64,000 bases of DNA from a virus: the IMG/VR virus record IMGVR_UViG_3300021957_000009, positions 37,047-101,046 of that record; one strand, written 5' to 3'. Made by a program: the position numbers and the translations under genes. Positions 55,727 to 63,576 of this stretch are shown here, in pieces. The notes below the pieces were generated by a model that saw only the letters and a list, made by a program, of their open reading frames with translations, ran no database searches and was not told the origin of the DNA. The first letter of the stretch is position 1. Every line of letters starts with the position of its first letter.

Positions 55727-57235
55727 TTATATATTTATACCATGTATTTTATAGTCAAATTTTTCTCTACTGTATATTCTGATACGCTCTCCAGCATGAT
55801 TTAACGTATAATTCTTTCGGGCCTTCCAATGTAAATCATCAGCAATATCATATACCTTAGTATCTATACCATCTGCAGACTTCCTTAATCCACGTCCGAT
55901 ACTTTGAAGAACCCTAATTTGAGACTTACTCGGTGAAGCAAAAATAATGTTGTGTAAACGCTTAATATTAATACCTGTAGAAAAAGTGCCCATACTAGCG
56001 ACAATAATCGCGTCGTCCTGCTTCTCTGTAATCGCTCGAATCTCTTCCCTCGTATCCACGTCGGTCTCACCTGAGACATAAAACAACCTCCTCGTATTTC
56101 TTGGTAATTCATCAAACTTTTTCTTTAATAAATCGTGCAATGGTTTTCCGTGCTTATCGACAAACTGGAATAATATCAGCGAGTTCCCTTCTTGATCCAT
56201 CGCTAAATTTGCTATAAAATTATTCCGCGCTTCGTATTTTACAATAAAGTCAATCTCTTCTTGGTACTTCATCTTCGATACTAATCTGCAATGTTCATCG
56301 CTATATTTCAATAACAAGACAAATATGTCGAGTTGTGACAATGAGTTTTCTTCAATCAGCTTTTTAGTAGTAGTGACTTTATGCACAGGGCCAAATAGAC
56401 CTTCTAAAACTAACTGATGTGTCTGTGTGCCATCTAATGTTCCTGTTGTTCCTAAACGATATTGTGCATTCACGCACTTTTCCAATATAGCAGTTAAAGA
56501 CTTAGCTTTAAAATTATGCGCTTCATCACCAATCACCATGCCGTAATTTTCAAACCATGGGGTCTGCATTTTATATATTGATTGCCATGTAGTAATAATT
56601 ACACGGTGCTTTAAGTTATACTTTTCTTTGCCTGAATATATTTTATGGCAATTAGATTCTACCGACCATTCGTCGTTTGTGGAATAATCGCCAAAGTCTG
56701 AATACATTTGTTCAACTAGCGATGTTGTAGGCACAATAAGCAATACGTTTCTGTCATACATCTCTAAAAAATATCTAACAGCTAAATATATAATTAAACT
56801 TTTACCAGAAGCTGTAGGACTTAATAACAAAGAACTTTTATTAGTCAGCGCATGTGAGAGCGCACTTAGTTGATAATCTCTAGGTGTTATACTATCTCCG
56901 TTAGCCGTGAGCGTCACCTGTTTCAGCAAACTTTCAATATCATGAAGCTCTTCAATGTCGGGCCGTCCATACATAGAATTATCTTCTACTATAAACTCAT
57001 AATTACGAGCATTCGCAAATTCAATAAGGTACTTATAAAGTCCCGCGTAAATTTGTTTTTTTCTTAAATCGTACAATCGTATCTTACCATCCCACATACG
57101 ATTTTTGTATGACGGCATAAACTTATAACCTGGTACATAAAAACAGAAGTGTTCTGACAACTCCATTTCTATTCCTGGTTCAGTTATAACACTTAGAAAT
57201 ACCTCGTTCTTTTTCTTAACGACTATTTTTTCCAT
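55727..57235 (-). CDS. uvsW: helicase UvsW
   Basis: Superfamily 2 helicase that unwinds R-loops and branched DNA and helps switch from origin to recombination-driven replication. N-terminal DNA-binding domain (HFCFYVPGYKFMPSYKNRMWDGKIRLYD), Walker A SPTASGKS, DEAH in GDEAHNF, and motif VI QSIGRGLRKS. 502 residues (T4 503). The gene abuts uvsY as in T4. Confidence 0.96.
   Translation of the reverse strand: MEKIVVKKKNEVFLSVITEPGIEMELSEHFCFYVPGYKFMPSYKNRMWDGKIRLYDLRKKQIYAGLYKYLIEFANARNYEFIVEDNSMYGRPDIEELHDIESLLKQVTLTANGDSITPRDYQLSALSHALTNKSSLLLSPTASGKSLIIYLAVRYFLEMYDRNVLLIVPTTSLVEQMYSDFGDYSTNDEWSVESNCHKIYSGKEKYNLKHRVIITTWQSIYKMQTPWFENYGMVIGDEAHNFKAKSLTAILEKCVNAQYRLGTTGTLDGTQTHQLVLEGLFGPVHKVTTTKKLIEENSLSQLDIFVLLLKYSDEHCRLVSKMKYQEEIDFIVKYEARNNFIANLAMDQEGNSLILFQFVDKHGKPLHDLLKKKFDELPRNTRRLFYVSGETDVDTREEIRAITEKQDDAIIVASMGTFSTGINIKRLHNIIFASPSKSQIRVLQSIGRGLRKSADGIDTKVYDIADDLHWKARKNYTLNHAGERIRIYSREKFDYKIHGINI
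55732..55739 (-). promoter_or_regulatory. late promoter placed for a leaderless mRNA
   Basis: TATAAATA formed by the last uvsW codons (GGT ATA AAT ATA TAA). Five bases separate it from the ATG at 55726, so the T4-type start point would be the A of the ATG. Confidence 0.55.
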
Positions 57236-57681
57236 TACATCCCGCTAGTAAATTTGTTCCATTCAATAATATTTTTAATGTTCTGATGTCTCCACTTAAT
57301 GTTGTCAAGTATTTCTTTTAAAGTGTCAACTAGTTCTTGCGTGTAGTGCATTTTAGCTTGATGTTCTTGAATGAGTGGGTCCGCATCGTACCACTTATCC
57401 ATATCCCCTTTCAGCACTGTAAGTCCGTTCAAAGGATCGTAACCCCATCCTTTAGAATCCATTTCTTCTTGCGTGAGTTTACCGTTATAGTGCATGAATT
57501 TATCTTTCAATAAGACTTTAAATTCTAAGTCAAGCTTTTTAAATCTAAGTTTATTTATTGAGTATAACTCTAGGTACTTCGAATGAAGCTTTGCCGAATC
57601 TCTTGCCGATTGGTCTAATTGAAGCTCGTCTATAATCGAGTCTTTCTTCCACATCTCAAGTATTGTTTCTAAATTATTCAT
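57235..57681 (-). CDS. uvsY: recombination mediator UvsY
   Basis: A 148-residue protein opening MNNLETILEMWKKDSIIDELQLDQSARDSAKLHSKYLELY and closing RHQNIKNIIEWNKFTSGM, both typical of UvsY in marine T4-like phages. It loads UvsX on single-strand DNA coated by gp32. Sits next to uvsW as in T4. The 59-base upstream gap has a GTTTACTTT but no well-spaced -10. Confidence 0.9.
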   Translation of the reverse strand: MNNLETILEMWKKDSIIDELQLDQSARDSAKLHSKYLELYSINKLRFKKLDLEFKVLLKDKFMHYNGKLTQEEMDSKGWGYDPLNGLTVLKGDMDKWYDADPLIQEHQAKMHYTQELVDTLKEILDNIKWRHQNIKNIIEWNKFTSGM

Positions 57682-57740
57682 AATATCTCCATAGTATATC
57701 TATATGTGTACAAACACCGCCAAAAAGTAAACCGATATGT

Positions 57741-58199
57741 TTACTTGATTTCGTAGTATGTATACTTTAATGTCACGTCAGCTTGCAGGTATTCTATATC
57801 TGTTTGCTGAGTAGAAAATTCAACAGCAGATAGATTAGTAGGGAAACAGTCTCTAAAAGTAATCTCTTTCGTGACGTTATTGTGACTACTTAAAATAGAT
57901 AAAGTTGCATCAGACTTAAACGCTTCGCCTTTTTCAATAATCTTGTGCATCCAATTAAACATTTCAATATAGTTCTCCATATCTTCTGTTACGTTAAATC
58001 GTATTGCAAGATCACCGAAAGTAATCCTATCACCTGTAAAAGCCAAGTTAGATCCTTTGTAAGGATTCGGTGCTTCACCCAATGATAAGTCGGGAAGAGT
58101 TACAGCTGTACAAAAATACTCAACATTAGCATATTGAGTAGAATCTATTTTAAATTGAAATCCAGTAGGACTCAAAAAGTTTTTATTTTGTGTAGTCAT
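57741..58199 (-). CDS. second gp19-family tail protein (tube-like)
   Basis: A 152-residue protein with NFLSPTGFQFKIDST..ANVEYFCTAVTLPDLSLGEA and a C-terminal RDCFPTNLSAVEFSTQQTDIEYLQADVTLKYTYYEI. The latter is plainly related to the end of gp19 at 63577 (RGCFPTNLSTIELSYDNENQIEEFTVELQVQYWE). It is therefore a paralogue with the tube fold, perhaps a tube initiator (T4 gp54 role) or terminator. A TATAAATA five bases before the ATG and no ribosome site predict a leaderless late mRNA. Confidence 0.78.
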   Translation of the reverse strand: MTTQNKNFLSPTGFQFKIDSTQYANVEYFCTAVTLPDLSLGEAPNPYKGSNLAFTGDRITFGDLAIRFNVTEDMENYIEMFNWMHKIIEKGEAFKSDATLSILSSHNNVTKEITFRDCFPTNLSAVEFSTQQTDIEYLQADVTLKYTYYEIK

Positions 58200-58204
58200 A
58201 TATC

Positions 58205-58212
58205 TATTTATA
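58205..58212 (-). promoter_or_regulatory. late promoter placed for a leaderless mRNA
   Basis: TATAAATA, then GATAT, then ATG on the minus strand. The predicted start point is the A of the ATG of the gp19-like gene. Confidence 0.75.
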
Positions 58213-58266
58213 CTCTTTAAATGTTAGAATGTGCCATCCTTGGCCGGTTAACTCCTAAAACTTTAC

Positions 58267-58470
58267 TTATTTAGCTTTGGTCTCTTCAACACCAGTCTTA
58301 TCGGCAACACTTTTAATTGTTCCAGATACTACATCTAAAGTGCCAGTAGTAACTCCAGCAACGTCAGACGCAACACCACCAACAATATTCTTAGTGCCAT
58401 CAATTACTGAGTCAACTGTATTACAACCAGCTAACAAAACTACTGTCATTAATGCAAAAATCTTATGCAT
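58267..58470 (-). CDS. late outer-membrane lipoprotein
   Basis: A 67-residue lipoprotein: MHKIFALMTVVLLAGC with lipobox LAGC (Cys16), then a Gly/Val/Thr/Ser repeat-like mature part (VDSVIDGTKNIVGGVASDVAGVTTGTLDVVSGTIKSV). It is similar in style to entericidin-like small lipoproteins. Driven by its own late promoter right after the capsid terminator and preceded by a 92-base leader. Possible roles are lysis timing or blocking superinfection at the outer membrane. Confidence 0.8.
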   Translation of the reverse strand: MHKIFALMTVVLLAGCNTVDSVIDGTKNIVGGVASDVAGVTTGTLDVVSGTIKSVADKTGVEETKAK

Positions 58471-58562
58471 GATAATCTCCTATCCTGTAATTCCGGGGGT
58501 GGTTTCCTATCCACTCATGTGCAGTACGTACCACTTGATACGCAGAACGTCTTCCTTACATC

Positions 58563-58570
58563 TATTTATA
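58563..58570 (-). promoter_or_regulatory. late promoter TATAAATA (lipoprotein)
   Basis: TATAAATA on the minus strand, just after the gp23 terminator. It gives a long leader of about 90 bases with GTGG/CCAC and GTACGTAC pairing possibilities. Confidence 0.8.
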
Positions 58571-58573
58571 CAC

Positions 58574-58600
58574 ATAAAAAAAGGGACCCGAAGGTCCCTT
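58574..58600 (-). terminator. strong intrinsic terminator after gp23
   Basis: Minus strand AAGGGACC, TTCG loop, GGTCCCTT, then a run of seven T. It is the best terminator in the window and ends the head operon after the major capsid gene. Confidence 0.93.
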
Positions 58601-58621
58601 AATCGCATATCTAATTAAAGA

Positions 58622-59977
58622 TTAGCTGTTCTGCATGATTCCGTCTACTCTAAAGATTCTAAAGTATGGGTTTTCTCTTGCAGTACCAGTACCGTTAGAG
58701 GCTACATATGGGTTAGCGACCATGCCGTATCTAGTTTTGAAACCGATTCTTGGCTGGAAGTCTTCTTCACCAATTGCTTTAACCATAGTTAAAGGAACGT
58801 ATGGGCAATAGAAGATACCTGCGTCATATGGAGTATTACCTCTGTAACCTACAGTTACGTAGTCAGGGTTAGTACCAGTTGCATATGGATCAACATATAC
58901 TTTGAACTTACCGTTAAGAACACCAGCAAAAGTATTACCAGTATCATCAACATTCAGTGAAGTATTCAAAGCTGGGCTGTAGTCAAGCATTCCAGAAGCT
59001 GCTAGGATTGAAGCAACGTCAGAAGAACAGATAATATAGTTACCTTTTCCTCTTCTTGTTTCTTTAGCAATAACATTAGCTTCTCTTTCGATCTGTACAA
59101 TAAGACCTTTTGCTTTTTCAGCCAACCATCTGCCGTCTGAATCAGTGTGCAAGTTAAAGATACCTTTAACAGCAACGCTTGATTGTCCAGCACCTAGCTT
59201 AGCTTTTTGGTTTACAGTTCTAACAACTTCTCTGTTGATTTCCGCAAGGATTTCAGAAGAAAGGATGTTAGCAAGTTCACCTTCAGCGTCTAGACCGTGC
59301 ACAGCTTTAAGATCTTGTGCAAGTTCCATTGTGTACTCAGCTTTAAGAGCTCTTGACTTAGCAGTAACAGTAGACTTATCGATTGAGAAAGCCATCTCAC
59401 CGAAAGTAGTACCGCCGCCATCACCTAGTGCTTCAGATTGAGCAGTAGTTAGACCACCACCAACTGTTGAGAAAATCTCACCAGCAGTTTCACCAGTATT
59501 CAAATCACCGTCACCACTATCAACAGCAGCTTCTAGACCAGAAGGACCTGCTTCTTGAGTACCGCCACCTGAGAAAGCTGTATTAGCTTCATCAAACAAT
59601 GCTTCAGTACCGTCTTGAGTGCTATAGTTTGACTTCATAGCAAAGATAAGACCAGTAGGACCTGACATAGGTTGTACACCAGCGATATCATAAGCGATAA
59701 GGTTAGGCATAGCTCTTCTTACTAAAGAGATAAGAACAGGATCAAATCCTGCAATCTCACCTGCAGTAGCACCCATACCAGCGCCTACGGCATTAGCATG
59801 TACTTCTGAGATCATGTTACCTTTTACAGCATGAGCTTCTTCTCTTGCTGCGATTTCTTGGTTCTCTAACAATCGAGCAGTTACTGCTGCTTTATGACTG
59901 TCTTGAATTGATGGAACATCTGCGTGCCCGAGAACTGGAGCCCACTTTTCCATTAAGTTTTTGTCTGCGTTAAACAT
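58622..59977 (-). CDS. 23: major capsid protein gp23
   Basis: HK97-fold capsid subunit of 451 residues (T4 521). The N-terminal delta domain of about 60 residues is rich in Ala, Glu and Lys and would be cut by gp21 (sites of the xxE|x type around residues 40-60). GFDPVLISLVRRAMPNLIAYDIAGVQPMSGPTGLIFAMKS is the classic gp23 segment. Lacks a separate late promoter between gp22 and itself; read from gp20-gp22. Confidence 0.97.
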   Translation of the reverse strand: MFNADKNLMEKWAPVLGHADVPSIQDSHKAAVTARLLENQEIAAREEAHAVKGNMISEVHANAVGAGMGATAGEIAGFDPVLISLVRRAMPNLIAYDIAGVQPMSGPTGLIFAMKSNYSTQDGTEALFDEANTAFSGGGTQEAGPSGLEAAVDSGDGDLNTGETAGEIFSTVGGGLTTAQSEALGDGGGTTFGEMAFSIDKSTVTAKSRALKAEYTMELAQDLKAVHGLDAEGELANILSSEILAEINREVVRTVNQKAKLGAGQSSVAVKGIFNLHTDSDGRWLAEKAKGLIVQIEREANVIAKETRRGKGNYIICSSDVASILAASGMLDYSPALNTSLNVDDTGNTFAGVLNGKFKVYVDPYATGTNPDYVTVGYRGNTPYDAGIFYCPYVPLTMVKAIGEEDFQPRIGFKTRYGMVANPYVASNGTGTARENPYFRIFRVDGIMQNS

Positions 59978-59997
59978 TTTTAGTTTCCCCTATTAGA

Positions 59998-61131
59998 CTA
60001 TTTGTTAAATTTTGAAATAGCTGAAGTGTATCTAGCCATAACATCACTGATATCAGCCGGAGCCTCGTCAGTACCAACTAAGTTTTGAGCTTCATCTACT
60101 GATTCTTGAGCTTCAGATCTGAAGTATGATTCTTTAACAACATTCACTTTCATTTCGAAAGATTCTGCGTCGTCAAAATCAATATCTTCTACCAAAGATG
60201 CAAGCTTTTCAGCTTCAGTCAATGCTAGCCCAGAAGATGCATTTCTTACAACTTCGGCTCTTTCCAATGAGGAAACAGACTCAGTCAGTGCGATATTATC
60301 TTCCGTTGATTTATTTAATGATTCTTCCAGTTCAGCAACTTGGTCGGCTAATTCGTCGACTAGGTCTACCTTACCTTCAGGAACCTCGATATAGTGCTCT
60401 TTAAACACTGATTGTAAAGAAGACATAAAGTCCTCAGCAATCTCAGTCCTAAGACCAGTACTTACTGCAACTTCGTTCTCTGTCATCCAGTTAGTAACAA
60501 CATAGTTAAGATAAGAATCTACCTTTTCTACGAGCTCTGACTTGATTTCAGTTACTTCTTCTTCAAGATTTGCGACATACTCAGATTCCAGTCTATCAAT
60601 CTCTGCACCTACTTTAGATTTTAAAGCAGCTTCAAAGATGATTCCAGCCTTTGCCTGAAAACCGTCGGATAGTGTAGCTTCTTCAGCCACCAATGAATCC
60701 AAATCTTCAGAGTAGTCAATATGGTCGACATTTACGTCTTCCTTAACTGGCTTCTCTTCTTCTTCGTCATCACCTTCATCACTTTCCATAGTTTTACAAA
60801 CACTTGCATAAATCTTTTGTGCGTCTAGTTTTTTTGATTTCTTCAACATATCATTTACTGATGCCATAATAGCAGCCTTAGTTTTAGGCATTTCGACTAC
60901 AGGTTTTTCGTCTTCGTCGTCATCCTCATCGGAATCTTCCTTAACTTCTTCTTCGTCTTCGTCGTCTTCATCAGACTCCTTGACTTCCTCTTCGTCATCA
61001 TCCTTCTCTTCAGCTTCTTTTCTAGCTTTAGCTTCTATGATTTCTTCGTCTTGAACTTGTTCGTCTTCAACGAGCTCCTCACTTTCTGATACGTCTTCGA
61101 CTAAACCATATTTATTTTCGTCATTAGACAT
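59998..61131 (-). CDS. 22: prohead scaffold core protein gp22
   Basis: A 377-residue, extremely acidic, mostly helical protein. The N-terminal third consists of Glu/Asp/Lys runs; the remainder is coiled coil, ending ISDVMARYTSAISKFNK as typical gp22. It builds the core around which gp23 assembles and is digested by gp21. The acidic N-terminal extension is longer than in T4 (269 residues). Confidence 0.92.
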   Translation of the reverse strand: MSNDENKYGLVEDVSESEELVEDEQVQDEEIIEAKARKEAEEKDDDEEEVKESDEDDEDEEEVKEDSDEDDDEDEKPVVEMPKTKAAIMASVNDMLKKSKKLDAQKIYASVCKTMESDEGDDEEEEKPVKEDVNVDHIDYSEDLDSLVAEEATLSDGFQAKAGIIFEAALKSKVGAEIDRLESEYVANLEEEVTEIKSELVEKVDSYLNYVVTNWMTENEVAVSTGLRTEIAEDFMSSLQSVFKEHYIEVPEGKVDLVDELADQVAELEESLNKSTEDNIALTESVSSLERAEVVRNASSGLALTEAEKLASLVEDIDFDDAESFEMKVNVVKESYFRSEAQESVDEAQNLVGTDEAPADISDVMARYTSAISKFNK

Positions 61132-61145
61132 AATTTATTCTCCTA

Positions 61146-61799
61146 TTAAGAATTTACAAGTTTAGAGAGGAAATTTTTAAAAGCTTTAATCTCTACATCA
61201 GATGATCTCATGTTTCGAGCTTCCTTGATTTCAGTCTCAATTTTCTCAACTTCTTGTGGGCAAAGTACACCATTATTCCATACCCAATCAACACCTTCCA
61301 TAATTCCATTGACAAATGCCTCTGGAGCTGAAGGATCCTGAACGATATCTACGGTAGACAACATAAAGTCATCTTTCACATACATAGTGCCATTTTTTTG
61401 CACAAGACTTCCCATACCACGACTTGATACACCAAGCTTAACGCCACCTTCGAGAAGACCTTTTACGATCTGTCCCATAGGGGTTTCTAAGATTGATGCC
61501 TTTCCAATAACATTACTTCCGTCAAATTTGAGTTCAGTAATCTTATGTGAAACTTTATCTAAGTTAATAGTAGGACCTTCAGGGTGGTTTAATTCCCCAA
61601 CGGCTCTACCTTGACTTACTTGTTCTTTTACATATTTGTTAACTGCATTTTCTAAAATGCTCTTTTCATATATCCGGCCATTTCTATTCTTGGCATCGGC
61701 TTGCATGAAAACACCCTCTATGCAAAGGGTCTTTTTACCGTTAACTTTCTCTTCAATAACCTCTAGGTTATTGTCGTTATATTCTGCTATAAGTTTCAT
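61146..61799 (-). CDS. 21: prohead protease gp21
   Basis: Herpesvirus-type serine protease (peptidase family S77) with His72 in GELNHPEGP and Ser125/126 in KLGVSSRGMGS. It cuts after (L/I)xE in scaffold, capsid and tagged internal proteins. 217 residues (T4 212). Located between gp67 and gp22 as in T4. Its presence gives meaning to the many xxE|A sites in the 15.8-26.3 kb block. Confidence 0.95.
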   Translation of the reverse strand: MKLIAEYNDNNLEVIEEKVNGKKTLCIEGVFMQADAKNRNGRIYEKSILENAVNKYVKEQVSQGRAVGELNHPEGPTINLDKVSHKITELKFDGSNVIGKASILETPMGQIVKGLLEGGVKLGVSSRGMGSLVQKNGTMYVKDDFMLSTVDIVQDPSAPEAFVNGIMEGVDWVWNNGVLCPQEVEKIETEIKEARNMRSSDVEIKAFKNFLSKLVNS

Positions 61800-61815
61800 T
61801 TACTTATTTCCGTTG

Positions 61816-61983
61816 TTATTCCTCTTCTTTAGAGGCCTGCCTGTCTTGTAATGAAGAAGCAATTTCAATCTTCTTTGCATCAAGAGCAGCAGTTAATTTA
61901 TCGGCCATAACGGAATTAAACTGCTTACTAGCAGCAACGTTATCGCCATTTTTTACATCATTAATTAAATTTTCAATACTCAT
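61816..61983 (-). CDS. 67: prohead core protein gp67
   Basis: A 55-residue protein MSIENLINDVKNGDNVAASKQFNSVMADKLTAALDAKKIEIASSL. It matches the short gp67-type core proteins of marine T4-like phages and sits between gp20 and gp21, the T4 position. It has its own TATAAATA promoter and an AAGGAC ribosome site. T4 gp67 is 80 residues. Confidence 0.85.
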   Translation of the reverse strand: MSIENLINDVKNGDNVAASKQFNSVMADKLTAALDAKKIEIASSLQDRQASKEEE

Positions 61984-62004
61984 TTATTTTTGTCCTTCGT
62001 TATA

Positions 62005-62012
62005 TATTTATA
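62005..62012 (-). promoter_or_regulatory. late promoter TATAAATA (gp67-gp21-gp22-gp23)
   Basis: Exact TATAAATA on the minus strand just after the gp20 stop. It starts the prohead operon that ends at the terminator at 58574. Confidence 0.8.
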
Positions 62013-62017
62013 ATATT

Positions 62018-63508
62018 TTAAATGTCAAGGTCGTCATCATCTTCAATATCGCCTGATGCTTTTTCAGCAGCGATTTGTTTTTGAATTTCAGCGATCTCAT
62101 CATCAGTTTGTCGTAAGATATTCTTACGAATCCATTCATTTGATACGTATTTTCCAACATACTCATCCATTTGAGCTAACATTTCGAAACGTTCTCTTGT
62201 TATCTCAGATTCTTTTAATTCACTAAAGTAATTATCTTCAATAAAGTCAAAGTATATATCTTCCTTCCATTTCAACCAATCTTCTTTAGTAATAATGCCT
62301 TTCAGCATTAACTGCGTTTTTAGCAATTGTAAGAATAGATCACTAAACCTCTTTCTCAATCTATCTAAAAACTTCTTAAACTTAACCTCATCTCTAGTGA
62401 TCTCAGTAGATCTACCTAGATTAAATCCAGACTCTTGCTCTAAACGATTAGCTGGAACGTTGAGCGACTTGTACAGCTTCTTTTGGAAGTAGATGATGTC
62501 GTCGATTTGTCCGAGGTTTTCCCCGCCGGGTAACGTTGAAATTTCTGTACCTCTACCACCTTCTCTACGCGGTAGGAAGAAGTCTTCCAACATCGACATG
62601 TGCTTACGATCATCTTTAATATCTCCAGTCTTAGCATCGTATACTAATTTATTTCTATACTGACCCATGATATTTTTTAAGTATTCTTCAGCTTTACCTT
62701 TAGGAAGGTTACCTACATCAATATAAAAAATTCTTCTTTCCGGAGCTCTACTTATTCTGTATATAACCAATGAGTCTTCCATCATTCTTAATTGATTAAC
62801 TGGTTTAATCGCTTTATGTAAGAATGATAATATTCTTTTACGACTTGGATCTAACATTCCTGAAGTACAATATGCTATTGAGTCAGGGTGTATCTTTAAT
62901 CCTTTGTCGTCACCCTGCATCTTAGTATCTTGGAACAAAAAGTACTCTTCAGACTTTTTAATAATTCTTGCACCAGTTCTAGGATCGGTTTCTTCTTCTA
63001 TTTCTTTGATCTTTCTTAGTTTAGTTGGATCAATATATCTTAATTCTTGAATACCCTTCTTAGGGTTTTTGTTGTCGATAATGATATGATACGGCAATCT
63101 ACCGTCTACATACCATTTTCTAAAAATATCGTGTGAGTAACTATTAAATTTGAGTAATGAGATAATATTCTCAAACTCTTCTTTCATAAGTTTCTTTATT
63201 TTATCAGATGCTTCCATTTCATCCATAACAATTTCAATAGGTGCTGACTTATTGTCACCTACAATTGCTTCATTTATAATATCCTCTACGGCTGCATCGC
63301 ATTCTGGATGTGAAGCAACATCTCTATATTTGTATATAAGATCTACTTCGTTTTTTGCAGTATCACCGTCAATATCAACATACTGGCCAAAGTGACCACC
63401 ACTGTTAATAACGCCAACACCGTCTTCGTCTGTGTCCGGAACAAAGGAAGGAAGCTCTGGAAGCTTTTGCCCCTTTCTATTGATCTCAAAACCAAAAAGT
63501 TCTGCCAT
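62018..63508 (-). CDS. 20: portal protein gp20
   Basis: Dodecameric head-tail portal and DNA gate, 496 residues (T4 524). Clear family segments: GHFGQYVDIDGDTAKNEVDLIYKYRDVASHPECDAAVEDIINEAIV, WYVDGRLPYHIIID, and ITRDEVKFKKFLDRLRKRFSDLF. A TATAAATA and a perfect 8-bp hairpin lie in its leader. Confidence 0.97.
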   Translation of the reverse strand: MAELFGFEINRKGQKLPELPSFVPDTDEDGVGVINSGGHFGQYVDIDGDTAKNEVDLIYKYRDVASHPECDAAVEDIINEAIVGDNKSAPIEIVMDEMEASDKIKKLMKEEFENIISLLKFNSYSHDIFRKWYVDGRLPYHIIIDNKNPKKGIQELRYIDPTKLRKIKEIEEETDPRTGARIIKKSEEYFLFQDTKMQGDDKGLKIHPDSIAYCTSGMLDPSRKRILSFLHKAIKPVNQLRMMEDSLVIYRISRAPERRIFYIDVGNLPKGKAEEYLKNIMGQYRNKLVYDAKTGDIKDDRKHMSMLEDFFLPRREGGRGTEISTLPGGENLGQIDDIIYFQKKLYKSLNVPANRLEQESGFNLGRSTEITRDEVKFKKFLDRLRKRFSDLFLQLLKTQLMLKGIITKEDWLKWKEDIYFDFIEDNYFSELKESEITRERFEMLAQMDEYVGKYVSNEWIRKNILRQTDDEIAEIQKQIAAEKASGDIEDDDDLDI

Positions 63509-63532
63509 TTTCTATTTACCTCAATATTATCG

Positions 63533-63553
63533 GAGGGGAGATTAACTCCCCTC
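63533..63553 (-). promoter_or_regulatory. perfect hairpin in the gp20 leader
   Basis: GAGGGGAG, loop of five, CTCCCCTC, an 8-bp perfect stem near the 5' end of the predicted gp20 mRNA. It lacks a T-run, so it is more likely a 5' stabilising or regulatory hairpin than a terminator for gp19. Confidence 0.6.
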
Positions 63554-63562
63554 GTTTAATAT

Positions 63563-63570
63563 TATTTATA
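63563..63570 (-). promoter_or_regulatory. late promoter TATAAATA (gp20)
   Basis: Exact TATAAATA on the minus strand, 55 bases before the gp20 ATG and just after the gp19 stop. Confidence 0.82.
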
Positions 63571-63576
63571 CAGCTT

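Noticed and set aside
57682-57740. GTTTACTTT and TGTACACAT before uvsY as a promoter
   Set aside because: No -10 at 16-18 bp from GTTTAC; the nearest TATAGA is 22 bp away. A weak promoter remains possible.
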